Source of the DNA: Serratia ficaria
GTDB taxonomy: Bacteria; Pseudomonadota; Gammaproteobacteria; Enterobacterales; Enterobacteriaceae
Assembly (NCBI RefSeq): GCF_900187015.1
Contig: NZ_LT906479.1
Location: 1,426,001 to 1,490,000, forward strand
Direction of reading: 5' to 3'
Length of the DNA: 64,000 nucleotides
Below are positions 20,972 through 29,514 of the stretch, in pieces. The stretch's first letter is position 1. Each line of letters begins with the position of its first letter. A program made the translations under genes and the position numbers. The notes beneath the pieces were generated by a model, which was not told the DNA's origin, searched no databases, and worked only from the letters and a program-made list of their open reading frames with translations.

Positions 20972-21487
20972 ATGAGCCATGCGAGCAGTGAATTTATTGC
21001 GGCGAACGTCGCCATCCTGACCGTCTCGGACAGCCGCGGCGCGGCGGATGACACTTCGGGCCAATATCTGCAGGAAGCCGCGCAGGAAGCCGGGCATCAG
21101 GTGGTGGAACGCGCCATCGTCAAAGACAATATTTATCAGATCCGCGCGCAGGTTTCGGCCTGGATCGCCGACGAACGGCTGCAGGCGGTGTTGATTACCG
21201 GCGGCACCGGTTTTACCGCGCGCGACAATACGCCGGAAGCGCTGCTGCCGCTGTTCGACCGCGAGGTGGAAGGGTTCGGCGAACTGTTCCGCATGGTGTC
21301 GTACGAAGAGATCGGCACCGCCACCATTCAGTCGCGGGCGCTGGCCGGCCTGGCCAACCAGACGGTGATCTTCGCCATGCCGGGCTCCACCCGCGCCTGC
21401 CGCACCGCCTGGGAGCGGATTATTGAAGAGCAGTTGGACGCGCGCCATCGCCCGTGCAACTTCCAGCCACATTTGAAGAAGCCATAA
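20972..21487 (+). CDS. moaB: Molybdenum cofactor biosynthesis protein MoaB
   Basis: 171 residues, MogA/MoaB fold. Motifs LTVSDSRGAADDTSG, ITGGTGFTARD and FAMPGSTRACRTAWE are conserved. Related proteins adenylylate molybdopterin; E. coli MoaB itself is thought dispensable. Second gene of the moa operon, 82 bp after moaA. Confidence 0.94.
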   Translation: MSHASSEFIAANVAILTVSDSRGAADDTSGQYLQEAAQEAGHQVVERAIVKDNIYQIRAQVSAWIADERLQAVLITGGTGFTARDNTPEALLPLFDREVEGFGELFRMVSYEEIGTATIQSRALAGLANQTVIFAMPGSTRACRTAWERIIEEQLDARHRPCNFQPHLKKP

Positions 21488-21490
21488 GTT

Positions 21491-21970
21491 ATGACACAGC
21501 TGACCCACATTAACGCCGCGGGCGAAGCCCATATGGTTGACGTCTCCGGCAAGAACGAAACGGTACGCGAGGCGCGCGCCGAAGCCTTCGTCGAGATGCT
21601 GCCCGCCACGCTGGCGATGATTATCGACGGCAGCCATCACAAGGGCGACGTGTTCGCCACGGCGCGCATCGCCGGCATTCAGGCGGCCAAACGTACCTGG
21701 GATCTGATCCCGCTGTGCCATCCGCTGATGTTGAGCAAGGTTGAAGTGCAACTGGAGGCCCAGCCGCAACATAATCGGGTGCGTATCGAAACCTGCTGTC
21801 GGCTGACCGGTAAAACCGGCGTCGAGATGGAGGCCCTGACCGCCGCTTCGGTCGCGGCGCTGACCATCTACGATATGTGCAAGGCGGTGCAGAAGGACAT
21901 GGTTATCGGCCCGGTGCGGCTGCTGGCGAAAAGCGGCGGCAAATCCGGTGACTTTAAGGTGAACGCATGA
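21491..21970 (+). CDS. moaC: Cyclic pyranopterin monophosphate synthase MoaC
   Basis: 159 residues. Motifs [26 protein letters not shown] and [23 protein letters not shown] are family hallmarks. It converts cyclo-GTP to cyclic pyranopterin monophosphate. It starts 3 bp after moaB and overlaps moaD by 4 bp. Confidence 0.96.
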   Translation: MTQLTHINAAGEAHMVDVSGKNETVREARAEAFVEMLPATLAMIIDGSHHKGDVFATARIAGIQAAKRTWDLIPLCHPLMLSKVEVQLEAQPQHNRVRIETCCRLTGKTGVEMEALTAASVAALTIYDMCKAVQKDMVIGPVRLLAKSGGKSGDFKVNA

Positions 21971-22212
21971 TCAATATTCTTTTCTTTGCGCAGGTGCGCG
22001 AACTGGTGGGTACCGGCGACCTGGCGATGCCGGCCGATTACCCGACGGTGGAGGCGTTGCGTCAGGCGTTGTGCGCCCGCGGCGATCGCTGGGCGTTGGC
22101 GCTGGAGTCCGGCAAGCTGCTGACGGCGGTCAACCAATCGCTGGTGGCCAACGAACATCCGCTGCGCGCCGGCGATGAGGTGGCGTTCTTCCCACCGGTA
22201 ACCGGAGGTTAA
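21967..22212 (+). CDS. moaD: Molybdopterin synthase sulfur carrier subunit MoaD
   Basis: 81 residues with a ubiquitin-like fold, ending FFPPVTGG. The terminal Gly-Gly is thiocarboxylated and donates sulfur to molybdopterin synthase. It overlaps moaC by ATGA and lies 2 bp before moaE. Confidence 0.95.
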   Translation: MINILFFAQVRELVGTGDLAMPADYPTVEALRQALCARGDRWALALESGKLLTAVNQSLVANEHPLRAGDEVAFFPPVTGG

Positions 22213-22214
22213 TA

Positions 22215-22697
22215 ATGGAAAATACCCGTATCCGCGTCGGCGAAGCGCCGTTCAGCGTCGGTGACGAATATCAGTGGCTGGCGCAGTGCGACGACGACGG
22301 CGCGGTAGTGACCTTCACCGGCAAGGTGCGCAACCATAATCTGGGCGATGACGTCAGTGCGCTGACGCTGGAGCACTACCCGGGCATGACCGAGAAAGCG
22401 CTGGCGGAGATCGTGACGCAGGCGCGCGGCCGTTGGCCGCTGCAGCGCGTAACGGTGATCCACCGGATCGGCGCGCTGTTCCCCGGCGATGAGATCGTGT
22501 TCGTGGGCGTGACCAGCGCGCACCGCAGCATGGCGTTCGCCGCCAATGAGTTCATCATGGATTATTTGAAAACCCGCGCGCCGTTCTGGAAGCGCGAGGC
22601 CACCGGCCAGGGCGATCGCTGGGTCGACGCGCGCGACAGCGATCGTCAGGCGGCGGAACGCTGGCATCAGGCGGCTAAAGATACCCGTCATACTTGA
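22215..22697 (+). CDS. moaE: Molybdopterin synthase catalytic subunit MoaE
   Basis: 160 residues. The motifs TFTGKVRNHNLGDDV, LEHYPGMTEKAL, HRIGALFPGDEIV and MDYLKTRAPFWKRE are conserved and include the active-site lysine region. With MoaD it inserts the dithiolene sulfurs. The protein is about ten residues longer than E. coli MoaE: the last codons (DTRHT) and the TGA come from the left end of an ERIC element. Confidence 0.95.
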   Translation: MENTRIRVGEAPFSVGDEYQWLAQCDDDGAVVTFTGKVRNHNLGDDVSALTLEHYPGMTEKALAEIVTQARGRWPLQRVTVIHRIGALFPGDEIVFVGVTSAHRSMAFAANEFIMDYLKTRAPFWKREATGQGDRWVDARDSDRQAAERWHQAAKDTRHT

Positions 22698-22805
22698 AGC
22701 CGCATCCGTGTTGGCTGCCTTTGCTTACCCCAGTCACTTAGCTATCTGAGTTCCCGGGGATTCGCTCGGTTGCCGCCTTGATGCAACTCCAATTATTTAG
22801 GGTAT
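22681..22805. repeat. ERIC/IRU element overlapping the moaE 3' end
   Basis: A 125-bp imperfect palindrome from ATACCC to GGGTAT, with the ERIC core (CTTACCCCAGTCACTTA, GTTCCCGGGGATTCGCTC). The first 17 bases are translated as the moaE C-terminus and provide its stop codon. The rest separates moaE from ybhL. Confidence 0.88.
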
Positions 22806-22936
22806 AACGCGTAACAGCGGAAACAAATCAATACCTTTGCCGCTTTCGGCCGATGTTTTCTGTGGTACGCTTATAGCAGGCGAACCCCGCGTCGCAGGGG
22901 CTCGAAATCTTGTTTACTACGCAAAAGGTAACCGTC

Positions 22937-23647
22937 ATGGACCGATATCCACGCTCTAATGGTTCTATCGTCGAACGTGCCAACAGCGGCATTCAGGCTT
23001 ATATGGCGCAGGTTTATGGCTGGATGACCTGCGGTTTGCTGCTGACGGCGTTCGTTTCCTGGTACGCGGCCAATACGCCCGCGATCCTCAATTTCATCTT
23101 CTCCAGCCAGATCACCTTCTTTGGCCTGATCATCGCGCAGCTGGCGCTGGTGTTCGTGATTTCCGGCATGGTCAACCGCCTCAGCGGCGCGGTGGCCACC
23201 TCGCTGTTCATGCTGTATTCGGCGCTGACCGGGCTGACGCTGTCGAGCATCTTCATCGCCTACACCTACAGCTCGATCGCCAGCACCTTCGTGGTGACCG
23301 CCGGCATGTTCGGCGCGATGAGCCTGTACGGCTACACCACCAAGCGCGACCTGAGCGGCTTCGGCAGCATGCTGTTTATGGCGCTGATCGGCATCGTGTT
23401 GGCTTCGCTGGTGAATATCTGGCTGAAAAGCACCGCGCTGATGTGGGCGATTACCTATATCGGGGTGGTGGTATTCGTTGGCCTGACCGCTTACGACACC
23501 CAGAAACTGAAGGCGATGGGCGAGCAGCTGAACGCCGATGATAAAGACAGCTTCCGCAAATACGCCATCGTCGGCGCGCTGACGCTGTATCTCGATTTCA
23601 TCAACCTGTTCCTGATGCTGCTGCGTATTTTCGGCAACCGCCGCTAA
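22937..23647 (+). CDS. ybhL: BAX inhibitor-1 family inner membrane protein YbhL
   Basis: 236 residues with seven hydrophobic segments, matching E. coli YbhL. MYGYTTKRDLSG-type and LTAYDTQKLKAMGEQ motifs near the C-terminus carry the conserved aspartates of TMBIM/BI-1 proteins, proposed to act in Ca2+ or H+ leak. Start 22937 (MDRYPRSNGS) has AAGGT upstream; the 9-codon extension is rejected. A strong terminator follows, and then the Rhs island. Confidence 0.93.
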   Translation: MDRYPRSNGSIVERANSGIQAYMAQVYGWMTCGLLLTAFVSWYAANTPAILNFIFSSQITFFGLIIAQLALVFVISGMVNRLSGAVATSLFMLYSALTGLTLSSIFIAYTYSSIASTFVVTAGMFGAMSLYGYTTKRDLSGFGSMLFMALIGIVLASLVNIWLKSTALMWAITYIGVVVFVGLTAYDTQKLKAMGEQLNADDKDSFRKYAIVGALTLYLDFINLFLMLLRIFGNRR

Positions 23648-23692
23648 ATCCGTCGTCTTTCCAGCCGCAACTTAAAGTCCATAGGATTTACC
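23648..23692. repeat. ERIC remnant lacking its centre
   Basis: A 45-bp stretch (ATCCGTCGTCTTTCCAGC, then CCGCAACTT and ATAGGATT) looks like the two ends of an ERIC element joined without the central core. It abuts the ybhL stop codon. Confidence 0.45.
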
Positions 23693-23693
23693 A

Positions 23694-23725
23694 GGCTCTG
23701 CACGCTACGTGACAGAGCCTTTTTT
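23694..23725 (+). terminator. Terminator of ybhL
   Basis: GGCTCTG-CACG-CTA-CGTG-A-CAGAGCC followed by TTTTTT: an 11-bp stem with one bulged A and a clear T tract. Confidence 0.88.
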
Positions 23726-23760
23726 ATGCGATTTTTCGGCGGAACATGGCGTAGGCGGCG
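23726..23760. repeat. Left boundary repeat of the Rhs island (copy of ybhR 3' end)
   Basis: 35 bp identical at 34 positions to 33085-33119, the last codons of ybhR read in the same orientation. The match stops sharply on both sides. It marks the left edge of the inserted segment. Confidence 0.85.
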
Positions 23761-23883
23761 ACGGTCTGTAGCCCCGCTTAGTTAAGGAACCGGCGCTCTC
23801 GGCCCCTCGTGGCAGCTGATGGGTTTTCCTTTGCGCTTCTCTTATGCGATGCTTAAGCCTTCGTTAAGCAAAAGGATCCTGCG

Positions 23884-24012
23884 ATGCCTGATTTCTCCCG
23901 TTGTGCCTTTAGCGAAGGTTACGGCGACCGTAGCCTCAACGTGCCGCTGGCCGGCGATGACGTTACCCCCTCGATCAATATTTCCCGCGCTGCGTTGCAA
24001 CCGGCGGCCTGA
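23884..24012 (+). pseudogene. Truncated EagR-like (DUF1795) Rhs chaperone remnant
   Basis: A 42-codon frame, MPDFSRCAFSEG...YGDRSLNV...PSINISRAALQPAA, with AAGGA upstream. It follows the opening strands of EagR/DcrB-fold chaperones, which normally run about 140 residues (start, EG, DRSLNV, INISRxxLQPG). A short loop after SEG and the whole rest after LQP are missing. EagR proteins bind the N-terminal membrane helices of PAAR-Rhs effectors and are encoded just upstream, as here. Assignment is by remembered family pattern. Confidence 0.55.
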
Positions 24013-24044
24013 ATCATGATGACCCTGCGTAAAAGGAACTTACC

Positions 24045-27000
24045 ATGACCGAAGCGGCGCGCGTCGGCGATACCATCGGGCATTCGCACGCCCTGGCCGG
24101 GATGATCGCCGGCACCCTCGTCGGCGGCCTGATCGCCGCCGCCGGCGCGGTGGCGGCGGGCGCGCTGTTCGTCGCCGGCCTGGCGGCATCCTGCGTGGGC
24201 GTGGGCGTGCTGTTGATCGGCGCCAGCCTGGCGGTGGGCTATCTCACCGGCGAGGCGGCCACCGCGGCGCGTGACGGCATTGCCGACGCCGGGGCCGGCA
24301 GCCTGACGCCGAAGGGCAAGATTGTCACCGGTTCGCCCAACGTCTTCATCAACGGCAAACCGGCGGCCATCGCCACCGTCAGCCAGGTGGCGTGCAGCGA
24401 CGACGGCCCGAGCATGCAGATGGCGCAGGGCTCCGACAAGGTCAGCATCAACGGCCAGCCGGCCGCGCGGGTGGGGGATAAAACCAACTGCGACGCGCAG
24501 GTGATGGAAGGCTCGCCCAACGTGTTCATCGGCGGCGGCACGGTGACCACGCTGCCGATTAAACCCGAAGTGCCGGACTGGCTGTACAAGGCTTCCGACC
24601 TGACGCTGCTGTTCGCTGGCCTGGTGGGCGGCGTGGGCGGCGCCGTCGGCAAGCTGGGCGCATTGGGCAAGATGCTCGGCAAGCTGCCCGGCATCAACAA
24701 GCTGGGGCGCGTCGCCTGCCGTTTTGGCACCTTGATGACCGCCACCGCCGCGGCCGGCATCATCGCCCGGCCGGTGGATATCGTCAGCGGCCAAAAATTC
24801 CTCGACGGCGAGGACGAACTCGATTTCGTGCTGCCGTCGCGTCTGCCGGTGGCCTGGCAACGTTACTGGCGCAGCGGCAACCCCGGCGACAGCGTGCTGG
24901 GGCGCGGCTGGAGCCTGTTCTGGGAGAGCAGCCTGCAGACCTGGCAGGACGGCCTGGTGTGGCGCGCGCCTTCCGGTGACTATGTTGCCTTCCCGATGGT
25001 AGCGCGCGGGCACAAAACCTACTGCGAAGCCGAAAAGTGCTGGCTGATGCACAACGCCGACGGCAGCTGGCAGCTGTTTGACGTCGGCGAACAGATTTAT
25101 CACTACCCGCCGCTGGCGGGCGACCAGCCCAGCCGCCTCAGCATGGTCACCGACGCCATCGGCAACGCCAGCTCGTTGTTTTACGACGACGACGGCCGGC
25201 TGCTCGAACTGGTGGACAGCGGCGGGCAACGCCTGGCGTGCCGCTACCTGAACGGTCGCCTGAGCGAGGTGGCGCTGCAAACCGCCGAAGGCGAGCTGCC
25301 GCTGGCGCACTATGGCTACGATGAGCATGGCCAACTGGTGACGGTGAGCAACCGCGCCGGCGAGGTGACGCGGCGTTTCAGCTGGCGCGACGGCCTGATG
25401 GCCAGCCACCAGGACGCCGCCGGGCTGCTGAACGAATACCTGTGGCAGGAGATTGAGGGTGTGCCGCGGGTGGTGGCGTATCGCAACAGCGCCGGCGAAC
25501 GGCTGGACTTCAGCTACGATTTCGCCGGTGGCCGCCGCAGCGCCACCCGCGAAGACGGCAAGCGGGCGGACTGGCAGCTGGATGACGACGACAACGTGGC
25601 GCAGTTCACCGACTTCGACCAGCGGCGCTACGGTTTTATCTATCAAAACGGCGAGCTGTGCAGCGTGCTGCTGCCCGGCGGCGCCCAGCGCCAGAGCGAA
25701 TGGGACGCCTACGGCCGCCTGCTGAGTGAAACCGACCCGCTCGGCCGCAAAACGACCTATCAGTATTCCCGCAACAGCGGCCGGTTGTTCTCCGTCACCT
25801 ATCCCGACGGCAGCCGCGAATGCCAGCACTGGGATACGCTGGGCCGGCCGACCCGCTATGTGGACGCGCTGGACAACGCCACGCTCTATCACTACCCGGA
25901 TGACGAAGAGAGCCTGCCGAGCCGGGTGATCGATGCGCTGGGCGGCGAAGTGAAGCTGGAGTGGAACGCGCGCGGGCTGCTGACGCGCTATACCGACTGT
26001 TCCGGCAGCGTGACCGCCTACGCCTATGACTCTCAGGGCCAGCTGAGCGCGCAGACCGATGCCGAAGGCCACGTGACCCGCTACCAATGGGACCACGGCG
26101 GGCGGCTGCATAGCCTGATCCAGCCGGACGGCAGCGAAGAGCGCTTCAACTGGAATGAGCGCGGCCAGCTGGCCGAGCATCAGGATGCGTTGGGCAGCCT
26201 GACCCGCTGGCAATACAACGCGCTGGGCCTGCCGAGCAGCGTGACCGACCGCATCGGCCGCACCCGCCGTTACCACTACAGCCCGCAGGGCTGGCTGACG
26301 CGGTTGGAAAACGGCAACGGCGGCGAATATCGATTCAGCTACGACGCCGTGGGCCGCGTGCTGGCCGAACAGCGGCCGGACCAGGTCAGCAATTATTACC
26401 GCTACGGCGCGGCGGGATTGCTGGAAGAACATCGCGAGGTCGGCCTGCCGGGCGGCGCCGGCGAACTGACGCAGCGCGTGCAGCGCTTCCGCTTCGACGA
26501 AGCCGGGCAGCTGGCGTGGCGCGGCAACGCCAGCGCGGAATGGCATTATCGCTTTGACGCCATGGGGCGGCTGAGCCGGCTGAGCCGCACCCCGACGGCG
26601 CTTGGGGTGACGCAGGGCATCGAGGAAGACAGCGTCAGCATGCGCTACGACGCGGCCGGGCGGCTGCTCAGCGAACAGGGCGTAAACGGCGAGCTGCAGT
26701 ACCAGTGGGATGCGCTGGCCAACCTGCAGGCGCTGACCCTGCCGCAGGGCGATCGCCTGCAGTGGCTGTATTACGGTTCCGGCCACGCCAGCGCCATCAA
26801 ATTCAACCAGCAGGTGGTGAGCGAGTTCACCCGCGATCGCCTGCACCGGGAAACCGGCCGCAGCCAGGGCGCGCTGCAGCAACAGCGGCGCTATGACGAA
26901 ATGGGGCGCCGCAGCTGGCAAAGCAGCGCCTTCGGCCACGACAAGCTGACCCGGCCGGAAGACGGCGCGCTGTGGCGGGCATTCCGCTATACCGGGCGCG

Positions 27001-28243
27001 GCGAGCTGGCCGGCGTTAGCGATGCGCTGCGCGGCGAGGTGCACTACGGCTACGACGCCGAAGGCCGCCTGCTGCAGCATCGCGAACCCGCGCAGGGCAA
27101 GCCGGGTAGCCGGTTGGTGTACGACATGGCGGATAACCTGCTGGGGGAAAAAGGCCCCAACAGCGACGTGGAAACGCACCTGCCGCTGGCGCCTGTCGCC
27201 GACAACCGCCTGACGCATTGGCAGAAGTTGTTCTACCGTTACGACGCCTGGGGCAACCTGATCAGCCGGCGCAACGGCATTTATGAGCAGCACTATCGCT
27301 ACGACGCCGATAACCGGCTGATACAGGCGCGCGGCCGCGGGCCGCAGGGCGAGTTCGACGCGCAGTATCACTACGACGCGTGGGGCGCCGCACGCGCAAG
27401 ACGGTCAGCTACAAGGGCAAAGCGGCGCAGACAACGCGCTTTGTGTGGCAGGGTTACCGGCTGCTGCAGGAGCAGCGGGCAGACGGCAGCCGCCGCAGCT
27501 GGAGCTACGATCCGGCCAGCCCGTGGAGCCCGTTGGCGGCGCTGGAGCAGGCGGGCGACAGCCGTTCGGCGGAGATTTACTGGTACCACACGGATCTGAA
27601 CAGCGCGCCGCTGGAGGTGACCGATGCGGCGGGCAACCTGCGCTGGTCCGGGCAATACGACACCTTCGGCAAGCTGCAGGGGCAAACGGTAGAGGGCGCG
27701 GCCAGGCGCAATGGCGCGCAATACGATCAACCGCTGCGCTACGCCGGGCAGTATCAGGACGACGAGAGCGGCCTGCACTATAATCTGTTCCGTTACTACG
27801 AGCCGGAGGTGGGGCGCTTTACCACCCAGGATCCGATTGGGCTGCGCGGCGGGTTGAACCTGTATCAGTATGCGCCGAACCCGTTGGGGTGGGTGGATCC
27901 GTTTGGGTTGAGTGCCCAGCTGTGTAAGGCAGAGAAAACACCGAAAGATTCCTATGAACAAGCCAGGAATAAAGCACTTAAATGGCTTGAAGATCGCGAT
28001 TTTAAAGCTGAAAGAGTCAATACAGGTAAATTTGGTGCAACTAGAGGACAACCCGTTGGAATGACAACTCTTGATGGTAAAACAGGATTTAGGATTGAAT
28101 ATGATGAAAGAAGTGGTGCTCATATCAATGTCTTTAGCGGAAAGGACAAGGGCGAACACTTCTTGTTTGATACAAAAGAATCTACAGTGACAAAACTTCA
28201 GGAACTATTTAATTTACCGTCAAAACCGTGGAGAGGGATGTAA
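24045..28243 (+). pseudogene. rhs: Rhs-family PAAR polymorphic toxin, broken by a 1-nt deletion
   Basis: If the frame is restored it encodes 1399 residues. Order: prePAAR motif AARVGDTIGH (residues 4-13), two membrane helices (about 18-68), PAAR-like domain (about 80-165), another hydrophobic stretch (about 190-245), YD repeats (about 260-1240), the DPIGL...WVDPFGL autocleavage pair, and a 110-residue AT-richer toxin tip. One C is missing after 27380 (codon about 1112) compared with the second core copy; the first frame then runs on to a stop at 27599. The tip frame (ATG-less, GTG 27380) is open to 28243. PAAR-Rhs effectors are loaded on type VI secretion spikes. No toxin activity is assigned to the tip. 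Confidence 0.85.
27175..27838 (+). repeat. Rhs core direct repeat, copy 1
   Basis: About 664 bp of Rhs core nearly identical to 29527-30192 (I noted roughly ten substitutions plus the 1-nt deletion at 27380/27381). Identity ends at GGGCTG of the PIGL motif, where toxin-specific sequence begins. Confidence 0.9.
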
Positions 28244-28680
28244 TGACACTTGATGATGATATTAGATTTAAAATAAGTGAGTTATCTGTTAATTTAGATA
28301 TCATAGATGATTGGGAGACTATTGCCGATGAGTTGTCTGACTCTTTCGAATGGACAGGTTCTAAAATAAATTGGTCACGAACGAAACGGCATAGATTTAT
28401 TGAGTTGCATGGCGATTATCAATCATGGGTATCTCAGGTTTTTTCTTTTTTAAAAGATGGTGCAATAAAGAAAGAAATTGACATGAGCAACGAAATTTAT
28501 TACATCAATGATTCATCCTTGGATTTTGCAGTGAAAATGAGTTCGGATGAAATCTCTAGATTTCTCGAGCTGGCTATAAAAAACATACCTCAGCACCACT
28601 ATTTATTTGAAAGGAATAAAAAATGGTGCATTGTAATTAGCTCTGAGGGATATATTGATTTTGGTGTTTCTAATGTCTGA
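28243..28680 (+). CDS. Candidate immunity protein for Rhs tip 1
   Basis: 145 residues, acidic and AT-rich, no recognised family. The ATG overlaps the toxin stop (TAATG), with GAGAGGG as ribosome site, the usual coupling of toxin and immunity genes. It remains intact though the Rhs gene is frameshifted. Function is inferred from position only. Confidence 0.7.
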   Translation: MTLDDDIRFKISELSVNLDIIDDWETIADELSDSFEWTGSKINWSRTKRHRFIELHGDYQSWVSQVFSFLKDGAIKKEIDMSNEIYYINDSSLDFAVKMSSDEISRFLELAIKNIPQHHYLFERNKKWCIVISSEGYIDFGVSNV

Positions 28681-28837
28681 TTTTTATATGGATGGTATGG
28701 GTGGTATGGGTGGTATGGGTGGTATGGGTGGTATGGGTGGTATGGGTGGTATGGGTGGTATGGGTGGTATGGGTGGTATGGGTGGTATTTTATATTCTTA
28801 TGGGCCTAATTTCTTAACTTGGGTAGTTGCATTTTAG
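28673..28837 (+). pseudogene. Met-Gly-Gly repeat ORF fused to an Rhs core-end fragment (tip 2 remnant)
   Basis: A 54-codon frame: MSDFYMDG, ten MGG units, then ILYSYGPNFLTWVVAF. The last part resembles the Rhs core end (GGxNLYxYxPNPLxWVDPLG), with an NL-codon loss and the aspartate of WVDP replaced. It begins inside the immunity-1 stop (ATGTCTGA). The repeat probably grew from the two glycine codons preceding the core end. Whether it is translated is unknown; there is no good ribosome site. Confidence 0.55.
28697..28786 (+). repeat. 9-bp tandem repeat (ATGGGTGGT, 10 copies)
   Basis: Ten perfect, uninterrupted copies of the 9-mer ATGGGTGGT, preceded by a partial unit ATGGT. In the open frame it encodes (Met-Gly-Gly)10. 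A multiple of three, so copy-number change keeps the frame. Confidence 0.97.
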
Positions 28838-28929
28838 TTGAGTTTCCTTGAGAGCGTAGGTGATGCTGCTACTTATTCCAATAAATCAGCTTAGGTGTCT
28901 AATAAATTTAAAGTTGGAGGTTGTCAATC

Positions 28930-29307
28930 ATGAAGGGCAGCAAAGAAATTGTTGATGGTATTGTTTTCAAAGATGAAGACGACCCGAGAGAAACTGTGAT
29001 TTTCAACTTTCACACTTGGGTGGAGATGCTTAAAGGCATTATTATTAAGTATGCACATAAATCTGAAGATGAAGCAGAATCATTGGTTTTATCGTCCTCT
29101 TTAGTATGCAAACCTATTCGTAATTATATGGCAGTATGCCTCAGAAGCCATGAGCTTGAGTATCATTGGGCAATGCTGATAGCTTATGGTGAACAGTACT
29201 GGTTAAAGGATATCGAGCGTAAACAGCCTGCTGGTTATTTAGAGTGGGAGGCTCAATATAGTAAAGCTAATAAATTAGCTGAAGAAAGTTTTGTTTTCAG
29301 TGACTAA
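28930..29307 (+). CDS. Candidate orphan immunity protein 2
   Basis: 125 residues (MKGSKEIVDGIVFKDEDDP...). A strong GGAGG lies 9 bases before the ATG; the TTG at 28921 is rejected. Acidic, with YHWAMLIAYGEQYW, similar to small proteins I associate with Rhs loci, though I cannot name the family. It follows the tip-2 remnant, so it is probably its immunity gene. Confidence 0.65.
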   Translation: MKGSKEIVDGIVFKDEDDPRETVIFNFHTWVEMLKGIIIKYAHKSEDEAESLVLSSSLVCKPIRNYMAVCLRSHELEYHWAMLIAYGEQYWLKDIERKQPAGYLEWEAQYSKANKLAEESFVFSD

Positions 29308-29514
29308 TTAAGAGTTAGCAGGGAAGAGTGCTGGCGGATTTTTCTATACTTATTGATGCGACTTATTTACAGAGTGGGCTTGACTTTTTAAGAAAGTTTG
29401 CGTGGTGGCTAAGTTTCTACAAATTTATTTAATAGTTCTCCATGACTTTCAAAGTCCCCTGTAGTCTTTGTAGACGGTTTTTTAAAAATAAAAATCGTAG
29501 ATATAAGTCTATAG

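Noticed and set aside
23919..27371. 1150-codon open frame on the reverse strand through the Rhs gene
   Set aside because: It mirrors the GC-rich third positions of the Rhs core, has low-complexity His/Arg/Ala/Gln composition and no family motif. It is a shadow.
27370..27400. Programmed frameshift in the Rhs gene
   Set aside because: No slippery heptamer or nearby stimulatory stem is visible; the second copy shows a simple missing base.
27904..28240. Assigning a named nuclease activity to Rhs tip 1
   Set aside because: The tip resembles polymorphic toxin domains only in general character; no catalytic motif could be placed with confidence.
28697..28786. CRISPR array
   Set aside because: The 9-bp units are contiguous with no spacers; this is a simple tandem repeat.
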